From: Candidatus Planktophila vernalis
GTDB lineage: Bacteria; Actinomycetota; Actinomycetes; Nanopelagicales; Nanopelagicaceae
DNA length: 64,000 bases
Direction of reading: 5' to 3'
Assembly (NCBI RefSeq): GCF_002288185.1
Contig: NZ_CP016776.1
Location: 1,300,005-1,364,004 of the forward strand
Part shown: piece by piece, positions 8,408-15,516 of the stretch
Layout of the letters: every line of letters starts with the position of its first letter
Position numbering within the stretch: the first letter of the stretch is position 1
The notes under the pieces: model-generated
Told to the model about the DNA's origin: nothing
The model's input: only the letters and a program-made list of their open reading frames with translations
Database searches by the model: none
Program-made: the position numbers and the translations under genes

Positions 8408-9559
8408 CTATCTGGCCAGCACGCACATCAACGCCTCAACCGTCAACAACGGCGCAGCGTTATGACCCAAATTAACCCGTGCTTCCATAATGGCGCTTAT
8501 TTTGTTGATCGTGGCTTGTGGCTTGTTATTAGCTGCATAGGCATTGATCTCATTTTCAAGCTCTTTATTAATCAGGCCGTCATTGCTTCCCGCCTGCACC
8601 ATCATGACATCGCGGTAGAACGTGGCAATATCTAACAAGGCAGCGTCCAATCCATCTCGCACCATTCTCGTGCTGCGGGTCTTTTGTTCTCTTTCTAACT
8701 CCTTTATTGCTTTACTTCCCCCACTTGCCATACCCCGACCCGTTGCACCTTTGCCATAGGCAAGTGATAAATCATCAATTTCTTTTTCATTTCTCTCATC
8801 AGCCGCAGAGTTAGCTTGCTCGGTTGCTAAATCAACTAGGGCCTGCGCTGCAGCAAAAGAAGAAGAAATTCCTTTCAAAGAAAGTGGTAAAGCCATGATG
8901 GTGGTGCGGGTATTTCGCACAGATTCGTTGTTAGCTAAATACCGTGCTCTACCAATGTGTCCTTGGCTCACCCTTGCAGCAAAATCTGCCATCTGAGGGC
9001 TTATGCCATCGCGCTTTTGGAGCACCTGTGCAACAGCCGTGGTGGATGGTGTAACAAGTTGTAGATGACGGCAACGGCTACGGATTGTTGGCAACACATC
9101 ATGCAATGTTGGAGCGCAAAGTAACCACACAGTTCTATTCCCTGGCTCTTCAATTGCCTTAAGTAATGCGTTGGCTGCAGATTCTGTAAGTCTGTCAGCA
9201 TCTTCCATAACAACCACGCGCCAGCCGCCCATTGATGGCGCCCACGCAACTCGAGTTAATAGTTCTCTTACTTCATCAATCTTGATTGAAAGACCTTCGG
9301 TTCTAATAATCTCAACATCAGGATGTGCTCCATTTGCAGCAGATCTGCATTGATTGCAATCACCGCACCCATCCTTTGGACACACAAGTGCTTGCGCAAA
9401 GGCAACGGCAGCAGATGATCTGCCAGATCCTGGTGGGCCAGTGAAAACCCACGCATGAGTCATCTCTTGTGATTCTGCGCCAGACCGTGTGGCAGCAACG
9501 GCCGACTTAATAATCTCGACAACATGTTCTTGTCCTACAAGATTTTCAAAGACGCTCAC
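8408..9559 (-). CDS. holB: DNA polymerase III subunit delta'
   Basis: A 383-residue clamp-loader subunit. It has FTGPPGSGRSSAA (a Walker-A-like loop with Arg in place of Lys, consistent with delta' not hydrolysing ATP), the four-cysteine zinc module CPKDGCGDCNQC, VVMEDADRLTESAANALLKAIEEP and the sensor SRC motif in IRSRCRHL. Delta' opens and loads the sliding clamp with delta and tau/gamma. Its ATG overlaps the tmk stop by 4 bp, and the tmk-holB pairing is widespread. The C-terminal domain (after about 200) is variable, as usual. Confidence 0.95.
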   Translation of the reverse strand: MSVFENLVGQEHVVEIIKSAVAATRSGAESQEMTHAWVFTGPPGSGRSSAAVAFAQALVCPKDGCGDCNQCRSAANGAHPDVEIIRTEGLSIKIDEVRELLTRVAWAPSMGGWRVVVMEDADRLTESAANALLKAIEEPGNRTVWLLCAPTLHDVLPTIRSRCRHLQLVTPSTTAVAQVLQKRDGISPQMADFAARVSQGHIGRARYLANNESVRNTRTTIMALPLSLKGISSSFAAAQALVDLATEQANSAADERNEKEIDDLSLAYGKGATGRGMASGGSKAIKELEREQKTRSTRMVRDGLDAALLDIATFYRDVMMVQAGSNDGLINKELENEINAYAANNKPQATINKISAIMEARVNLGHNAAPLLTVEALMCVLAR

Positions 9560-11712
9560 TTCTTTGTTTTTGCTTTCTTTTTAGGCTTAGCTTTGTTCAC
9601 AGCCTTAGTCGCACCAGCGCTAGTTTTCTTAGCAGTAGTTCTCACAGCTTTTCCTGCAGCCCTTATTGGGCGCAGAAGTAAATTGCCTTTATCTTCACGG
9701 GCATTGCGCTTTAGGGCAGCGATTTCACTGACTCTGGTAATGATTGCTGCATGTGTGTCCTCAATTGATTTGTTGCCATCAACGATGAAATAGCGCTCAG
9801 GGTCAAGTAGAGATAACTGCAAGAACTCTTGGCGCACGCGCTCATGGAATGCAAGTGGTTGTGACTCAAGGCGATCTTTACTCTTTAAGCGCCCTAACCC
9901 AATCTCTGCTGGCAGATCAATAATGATTGTTAGCGTTGGAAACAATGACTCTGTTGCCCATCTAGAAATTCTTGCCACTTCACCAGGCTCTAAGACTCTT
10001 CCTGCGCCTTGGTAGGCGATAGATGAATCAAAGTATCGATCACTAATTACTACTTCCCCAGCGGCCAGCGCTGGGCGAATAACAGAGAAAACATGATGTG
10101 CACGATCTGCTGCATAGAGAAGTGCTTCAGCGCGTGGACTAATTTCTCCTGTTGAGTGAGAGAGAAGAATTTTTCTAATCTCTATTCCTAGATCACTTCC
10201 TCCAGGCTCACGCGAGAGAACAACGCTCTCACCTTCCTGTTCTAGCCAGGCCTTTAATAGTTTTGCTTGAGTTGTTTTGCCAATTCCTTCGCCGCCTTCA
10301 AAGACGATGAAGACACCTTGTGTTGGGGCACCAGTAATACTTCCTAGCTCGCCTTTAAATGCGTTAACAATGTCAGACCACAATGAAACATTAGGTCGAT
10401 CCTTCATTTGTTTGTAGGAAACAAAACCAATCAAAGATGCAAACAGGCCTGCAATAAGAATTGTTACGGCTGCGCCGTTATAGCTCACTTGTGTGTTTTG
10501 GAATTTAAAGGTGTGTTCACCAACTGCAGCTGCAATCAAAGGCGCAGCAGCTAAGACAGCAACTAAAACCACGCGGATAAGGCTTTGCACGAAGGCAAAG
10601 GTGCGCCCTCTAACATCATCTGCAACTTCCATGCCCAGCATGGTGAAGCCAGTTACCCAGGTGATGCCGCTAAATGCACCCAGGATGATGACGATAAAGA
10701 CAGCTAGAACAAGGTTGGGAATTGCTGCCAGGGCCACAAGGAATGCACCACTAATAGTTAGAGATGCTCCAAAGAGCCTTCTTCGGGAGAACTGCGCAAA
10801 GACTTTAGGGCCAAGTGCAATACCTGCCGCTAATCCCGTAAAGACTGCGCCAAAGAGAACACCATATGCAGCTTCACCGCCACCTAGATCTCCCACAAAT
10901 GTTCGAGCTAAACCAATCACTGCCCCTGCTGCAACAAATGCGCCCACCATTCCAACGATGAGACCGCGAATGAGCTTGCTACCAGAGACTGCTTTCCAGC
11001 CTTCGTGGAGAGATTTAAGAATTGAAGTTTCAGCAGCGTGCTTTGCTGCAGCTCCCTTAGGTATTTCACGCAATCCCCACACTGTGAAAGCTGCAAAAGC
11101 AAATGAAAGAGCATTTGCATAAAGCGCTAAGTCAACTGCTGTTACGTTAAGTGAGAAAGCAGCGTTGATTGCTGATGTGAAAAGAGAAAGGAACGTAAAG
11201 ATTGCTGCTGCAACGGGTGCTGTGCCATAGGCAGCTAGCAGTGAAACTTGATTTGCATTCTCTAACTTGTCCCGGGGGACAAGGTTTGGAACTGAAGCTT
11301 CTTTGGCCGGTGACCAGAAGAGAGTGATGCACTCAACCAGAATCATTGCGGTGTAGAGCCAGAAGTAGTTATGGAAAATAGGTATTGATATATAGAGCCC
11401 AGTTCGCAAGATGTCGCAGTTGACCATCAATTTACGGCGATCTAACTTATCTGCGATCACACCAGCGATAGGGCCAAGGAAAACTGCTGGAAGCAAGCGT
11501 GCAATGAAAACACCTGCAATTGCAAAGTTAGCTTTTGCGTAATCTCCACCAGAGAGTTGTTGAGCAAGAGCAGTTGTTGCTAAAAGACCCAGCCAATCTC
11601 CAAGGGAAGAGAACACCATGGAGTTCCAAAGCTTTCTAAAGGGTTTGATTGCAAGGACCCCGCGGGTTACATCTGGCGCAGGTGCGGCAGGTGTGGGCAG
11701 GGTCTTTGGCAT
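9556..11712 (-). CDS. tmk: MFS permease-thymidylate kinase fusion
   Basis: A 718-residue, continuous two-domain protein. Residues about 1-430 form a 12-helix MFS module, with the GPIAGVIADKLDRRKLM loop typical of MFS. Residues about 465-675 are dTMP kinase: FEGGEGIGKTTQAK (P-loop), LSREPGG (Arg of the DR/EPGG loop), ALLYAADRAHH and VISDRYFDSSIAYQG. A Lys/Ala-rich tail follows. The kinase makes dTDP for DNA synthesis. The same MFS-Tmk architecture is known from Streptomyces and relatives; the permease substrate is unknown. On the minus strand a TAGACT box ends 6 nt before ATG, suggesting a leaderless mRNA. Confidence 0.9.
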   Translation of the reverse strand: MPKTLPTPAAPAPDVTRGVLAIKPFRKLWNSMVFSSLGDWLGLLATTALAQQLSGGDYAKANFAIAGVFIARLLPAVFLGPIAGVIADKLDRRKLMVNCDILRTGLYISIPIFHNYFWLYTAMILVECITLFWSPAKEASVPNLVPRDKLENANQVSLLAAYGTAPVAAAIFTFLSLFTSAINAAFSLNVTAVDLALYANALSFAFAAFTVWGLREIPKGAAAKHAAETSILKSLHEGWKAVSGSKLIRGLIVGMVGAFVAAGAVIGLARTFVGDLGGGEAAYGVLFGAVFTGLAAGIALGPKVFAQFSRRRLFGASLTISGAFLVALAAIPNLVLAVFIVIILGAFSGITWVTGFTMLGMEVADDVRGRTFAFVQSLIRVVLVAVLAAAPLIAAAVGEHTFKFQNTQVSYNGAAVTILIAGLFASLIGFVSYKQMKDRPNVSLWSDIVNAFKGELGSITGAPTQGVFIVFEGGEGIGKTTQAKLLKAWLEQEGESVVLSREPGGSDLGIEIRKILLSHSTGEISPRAEALLYAADRAHHVFSVIRPALAAGEVVISDRYFDSSIAYQGAGRVLEPGEVARISRWATESLFPTLTIIIDLPAEIGLGRLKSKDRLESQPLAFHERVRQEFLQLSLLDPERYFIVDGNKSIEDTHAAIITRVSEIAALKRNAREDKGNLLLRPIRAAGKAVRTTAKKTSAGATKAVNKAKPKKKAKTKK

Positions 11713-11796
11713 TGGATGAGTCTATCGGGCGCATGAACTGGGCTGAAAAGGCTTAATCAGGGCTAATATTTAAAGCTTGGACCTTTCGAGAGAGTT

Positions 11797-12669
11797 TTAC
11801 CGATCCCCACCCGTTGCCAGAATTGCCTCCGAATAAAGCCGAAAGATCAGATCCCAATTTACGTCCGAACTACTTGCCCGATAATTCTCTAACATGTTCA
11901 TGATTGGGTTATCAGAATCAAATTCTTCAGTAGTCTCTCCAACTCCCTCCCTTTTTACAATCCTTTTAGAATCAAAATCGATTTCAAGACGGATTTGATC
12001 AGCAACTGAAATACTCCAAAATGCCCTCCGGGAAGCTGACTTACCAGCTTGAAGATTAACCCTCATATCTTCCCCAACTTGATAATCAAGGCAAATTTCC
12101 ACGGATGACCCTTTCGAAGATAAAAGCTTAAGAGACTCATTTCCTAATTCTCTAGACTGCATTAAAGAAGCCAGCAAATATAGTTCATGTGGCAACCAAT
12201 CCAAACTAGGAGATATCCTTTCGCGTTGCAATTCACCTACTCTAAGAGCATCAATTTCTAAATCTCCATGGTTTTGAAGAATCTGCGTAGAGGCGGATTC
12301 CCAAAGTTTGCTAAATGTCCATGGTTGTGACAGATAAACTGAAGATTTAACTTTTGGTAAAGTTGAGTGCAATTGTTTAATACCTTCAAGCGTTAATGCG
12401 ATTGGCTTCTCTAATATAATTTTAGAATTTAAGTCTTGTAGCTGTTCCAATATTTTGAGTTGGATTTCCGGAAATGTTGTAATCCAAATGAAGTTGAAAT
12501 CTTTAAGGATACGTCCTTCTGGTAGTGCCAGTTTTTCAGTATTGAGAAAATCTCGTGCAGAAATTACAACAGGTTTTAGTCTTGATTTACTTGCAACAAG
12601 AATGTTTGAAACTTTCCGTGACCATTCACCATTACCAATAAACAGAATGCTCTCAGTTTGTGAGTTCAT
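11797..12669 (-). CDS. Gfo/Idh/MocA-like oxidoreductase
   Basis: This 290-residue protein begins ESILFIGNGEWSRKVSNIL, a Rossmann start, and contains the family's IILEKPIALT (EKP motif) after the nucleotide domain. These mark NAD(P)-dependent sugar dehydrogenases/reductases. It is the last gene of the second sugar operon. I chose the internal ATG at 12669, which overlaps the preceding stop by 17 bp and begins MNSQTESILFIG; the upstream extension encodes residues unlike the family. The C-terminal domain is short and divergent. The substrate is unknown. Confidence 0.65.
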   Translation of the reverse strand: MNSQTESILFIGNGEWSRKVSNILVASKSRLKPVVISARDFLNTEKLALPEGRILKDFNFIWITTFPEIQLKILEQLQDLNSKIILEKPIALTLEGIKQLHSTLPKVKSSVYLSQPWTFSKLWESASTQILQNHGDLEIDALRVGELQRERISPSLDWLPHELYLLASLMQSRELGNESLKLLSSKGSSVEICLDYQVGEDMRVNLQAGKSASRRAFWSISVADQIRLEIDFDSKRIVKREGVGETTEEFDSDNPIMNMLENYRASSSDVNWDLIFRLYSEAILATGGDR

Positions 12670-13717
12670 CGGTATAGTTTGCTTGAGACCAGGAGATAAA
12701 TCTGGCAAGGCCATCACTTAAATCCACTTTGGGTTTATAGCCTAGTTCTGTTGAAATCTTGTTGATATTTGGACATCTTCGGTTAGGTTCATCTTCAGGA
12801 TAAGAAGAAGGGTATTTGACTAACTCAAAGCCTTCGTTACTTTTCGAAATTTCTGAAAAAAGCTTTGCAAGTGTCGCCATATCTAACTCAGGTTCAGGAT
12901 TACCAACATTGTAAACATCCGGTTTTTCTGTCTCTATCAATACTTTGAGAAATCCCGTGATTGCGTCAGTAACGTAACAAAATGTTCTTGTTTGCCGTCC
13001 ATGGCCGTAGACTCTTAGAGGTTCTTTTCTATACAAAGCGGTCGCAAAATTTGGAAGAACTCGATAATCTCGCGGCATCATGCCTGGGCCATACACATTA
13101 AATGGGCGGACGATGCAGGCATGAACGTCAAAGTAATTCTCATAAATCCAACAAAGTGCTTCACCCATCCGCTTTGATTCATCGTAACAAGCACGAGGGC
13201 CACGCGCAGCGACATTTCCTCTGAAATTCTCGTCCGTTGGGATGAATTCTGGATAAGGATCCCCATAAATTTCTGATGAAGAGAAGAATAAAAATCGTGA
13301 CTTATCTGTCTTTGCTTTTTCAAGCAGAGAGCGCGTCACATCCACTGCAACTTTTACGGTCTCAAGAGGATTAGCCCGATAATGTTCCGGAGAGGCGATT
13401 CCAGCCGCATGGATGATGTAATCAAATTTATTGGGTAACTGAGCGCCAATTGAAGCATCTCCAAAAATCCATTCAATCTCTGGCGAAGTTCTTTGCCACG
13501 ACTGATCTTCGGTATTACTCGACGTGATATAGCTATCTAGGGCAACTATCCCAACTGGATTTTCTGGATGACGTTGATTTATCAAATGGAATAGTGACAT
13601 GAAGTATCGACCTAGAAATCCAGCTGCACCCGTAATAAGCACCTGCTTACCGAGCAACTTTTCAACCGAAACCATTGAATTCTCATAGATTTCATCTATG
13701 TCAGAGTCGATGATCAT
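12653..13717 (-). CDS. NAD-dependent epimerase/dehydratase (UDP-glucuronate decarboxylase-like)
   Basis: A 354-residue extended SDR when started at the ATG at 13717, right after the upstream stop. It has LITGAAGFLGRYF for NAD, FFSSSEIYGDP, YDESKRMGEAL (Tyr-x3-Lys near residue 176) and VRPFNVYGPGM, the set seen in UXS and dTDP-glucose dehydratase-like enzymes. The order GPRACYDESKR most resembles UDP-glucuronate decarboxylases. It probably generates or epimerises the nucleotide sugar that the neighbouring C-methyltransferase modifies. An upstream in-frame extension to 13843 is not family-like. Confidence 0.7.
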   Translation of the reverse strand: MIIDSDIDEIYENSMVSVEKLLGKQVLITGAAGFLGRYFMSLFHLINQRHPENPVGIVALDSYITSSNTEDQSWQRTSPEIEWIFGDASIGAQLPNKFDYIIHAAGIASPEHYRANPLETVKVAVDVTRSLLEKAKTDKSRFLFFSSSEIYGDPYPEFIPTDENFRGNVAARGPRACYDESKRMGEALCWIYENYFDVHACIVRPFNVYGPGMMPRDYRVLPNFATALYRKEPLRVYGHGRQTRTFCYVTDAITGFLKVLIETEKPDVYNVGNPEPELDMATLAKLFSEISKSNEGFELVKYPSSYPEDEPNRRCPNINKISTELGYKPKVDLSDGLARFISWSQANYTDELTN

Positions 13718-13719
13718 CT

Positions 13720-14982
13720 TCACTTTTGAGGCCCCACTTCCTTGTATTTTGGCAAAAACCAAATCACCTTTAAAGCATACTTGGAAAATCCTGCTAGTTT
13801 CGAAGCAATCTCCGCTGACAGGTTCCAAGGAAATATCACACAATTCAGGTTTATTGGCTTTAGTCGTGGAATCAAATCCGACTCCATTTCAGCATGCGAA
13901 ACTACCTTAATGCCACTTCTTGGCAAAAATTTGCCTTGCTTGCCTGGATTATCATCAATAATTCCGATTAAACCAATTTGGTCTAAATCGAATTGATTGA
14001 TGAACGTAACAGCCTTAGCCGGTGCACCATAACCAAACCAAGTAGTGCTTATAGGCTCTGCTTGAATAGCGGTCTTAGTCTCAAGTGATAACTGCTCCAA
14101 GTGTGTATTGAATTTCTTCATCCAATCAGAACTATCTAGACCAGCTAAGACTTCGCGGCGAAAAATCTCTTTAACTTCCGGCAACATCTCGCTTTGAGAG
14201 GCACTCTTTTGACACGTAACTCTGATACTTCCACCGTGCATTTCAATCTCTTCCACATCAGTGAGATTAAAACCAAGTTTGCGGATGAAAATATCTAATG
14301 AAATTACCGTGTGGTAGGACATGTGTTCATGATAGATGGTGTCGAATAATTGGTGCTCAACCAATTTAAGCGCATGAGCAACTTCAAAAACCAAGTAGCC
14401 ACCTTGCTTAAGAATAGTTTGGGCAATTTTAAATGCACCAACCAAGTCGTCTATGTGTGCAAATACATTGTTTCCAACCACAAAATCAAAATCACCATAC
14501 TCATTAACTAAAAAATCAGATAACTGTCTATCCAAAAAATTTGTATAAACCGCTTCGCACTTTCCTTTGCTTATCTCGGCCAACTGTTGAGATGGCTCGA
14601 CTCCAATAGCACGCATGCCATGAGTTGTGAGTGCTTCTAAAAGGGTTCCATCATTTGAACCCACTTCAAGCACTAATCCACTAGGTACTACATCTGATAG
14701 CTTCTTAGCCAATTTTGTAAAATGGTCACGAAATGTTTTAGACGTTCCAGATGCATACACATAATTCGAGAAAAGCCGCTCTGGATCGACTATGTGTTTT
14801 AACTGTATGTGTTTGCAAGATTCGCACTCCACTACCTCTAATGGAAACAAATCTGCATTCAAAGCTTCTTCTTTGGAGAGGTATAACTCATTTGCTAAAG
14901 GCGAATCTTTTAGTCTGATCGCCTCTGGATAAAAATTACCTTCGCAAATGCGGCAGCAAGTTAGCTCTCGATAGTTTTTCAT
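13720..14982 (-). CDS. Sugar-nucleotide C-methyltransferase
   Basis: A 420-residue three-part methyltransferase of the TylC3/NovU type. An N-terminal zinc module has CCRIC (residues 9-13) and CESCKH (about 53-58). The SAM-binding loop is VLEVGSNDGTLLE (about 104-116). IYHEHMSYHT is the conserved His/Glu catalytic region, and the C-terminal Rossmann-like domain contains FGYGAPAKA. The family adds a methyl group to C3 of 4-keto sugar nucleotides, giving branched sugars. Its neighbours (cupin upstream with 1-bp overlap, SDR downstream) fit a branched-deoxysugar pathway. Confidence 0.8.
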   Translation of the reverse strand: MKNYRELTCCRICEGNFYPEAIRLKDSPLANELYLSKEEALNADLFPLEVVECESCKHIQLKHIVDPERLFSNYVYASGTSKTFRDHFTKLAKKLSDVVPSGLVLEVGSNDGTLLEALTTHGMRAIGVEPSQQLAEISKGKCEAVYTNFLDRQLSDFLVNEYGDFDFVVGNNVFAHIDDLVGAFKIAQTILKQGGYLVFEVAHALKLVEHQLFDTIYHEHMSYHTVISLDIFIRKLGFNLTDVEEIEMHGGSIRVTCQKSASQSEMLPEVKEIFRREVLAGLDSSDWMKKFNTHLEQLSLETKTAIQAEPISTTWFGYGAPAKAVTFINQFDLDQIGLIGIIDDNPGKQGKFLPRSGIKVVSHAEMESDLIPRLKPINLNCVIFPWNLSAEIASKLAGFSKYALKVIWFLPKYKEVGPQK

Positions 14983-15413
14983 TAACTAGAGAAGTAGTCT
15001 TCCGGTAGACGCGTTGTATCTGACTCGTAATTCTCGGAAGAACGATTTTTTGCCGCAATAGCAATAAATGATGAGGCTTCTAGAAACAACATTTTGTGGG
15101 GGGTTTCTGGAGGTGAATAAACCATTTGCCCGCTTTTTACCTCAACAATTTTCTCTTTACCCTCTTCATCCTTCCAAAAGTAGTTCATCGAGCCCTGAAC
15201 CATATAACTTAAGTGCCAATCATCTTTGTGAACATGATTTGCTCTAATTGCGCCAGCGACAGATTTAATAATTGCTACATCACCCAAATTTCCGTCTGCA
15301 ATGTTTTCAATACTGCCACGCTCATCACTAAAACTTTGTGGAACCTCAACGAATGGGTAATTAGCGAAATGTTTCTCTTGGAATAGCTCACTGAGTTCTT
15401 TAGGGATCCGCAT
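14982..15413 (-). CDS. Cupin-fold sugar epimerase/isomerase-like protein
   Basis: This small cupin (143 residues from the ATG at 15413) has ERGSIENIADG, RANHVHKDDWHLSYMVQG (metal or active-site His residues) and YSPPETPHKMLF. This pattern is shared with RmlC-like epimerases and QdtA/FdtA ketoisomerases. It heads the second sugar operon and probably acts on a keto-sugar nucleotide. A GTG three bases further upstream is an alternative start. Which reaction it performs cannot be told from the sequence. Confidence 0.65.
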   Translation of the reverse strand: MRIPKELSELFQEKHFANYPFVEVPQSFSDERGSIENIADGNLGDVAIIKSVAGAIRANHVHKDDWHLSYMVQGSMNYFWKDEEGKEKIVEVKSGQMVYSPPETPHKMLFLEASSFIAIAAKNRSSENYESDTTRLPEDYFSS

Positions 15414-15477
15414 CACTACTCATTCTCTAGGTTTTGTTTGTTTATCTGGTGGATTCTAACTTAGGCCAACCCGCTTT

Positions 15478-15489
15478 TGCCTGCAGGCA
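15478..15489. repeat. 12-bp palindrome between the cupin gene and topA
   Basis: The perfect palindrome TGCCTGCAGGCA lies 27 bp beyond the end of topA. A related palindrome, ATGCCTAGGCAT, sits over the topA stop codon at 15513-15524. Both can fold as short hairpins with a GCCT/AGGC stem, but neither is followed by a clear U-run. Confidence 0.4.
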
Positions 15490-15516
15490 TCGCTTAAATC
15501 TCTTTTTTACTCATGC

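Noticed and set aside
10493..11122. 209-codon open frame on the plus strand opposite the MFS part of tmk
   Set aside because: It lies wholly antisense to a well-supported gene, is rich in Arg/Thr/Pro with no domain, and has no promoter or ribosome-binding site.
9556..11712. Assembly or frameshift error joining an MFS gene to tmk
   Set aside because: The reading frame is continuous through a plausible linker, and the same fusion is known in other Actinobacteria.
1..15413. Insertion sequence, integrase or prophage in the sugar islands
   Set aside because: No transposase, integrase or terminal repeat was found; AT-richness alone does not show a mobile element.
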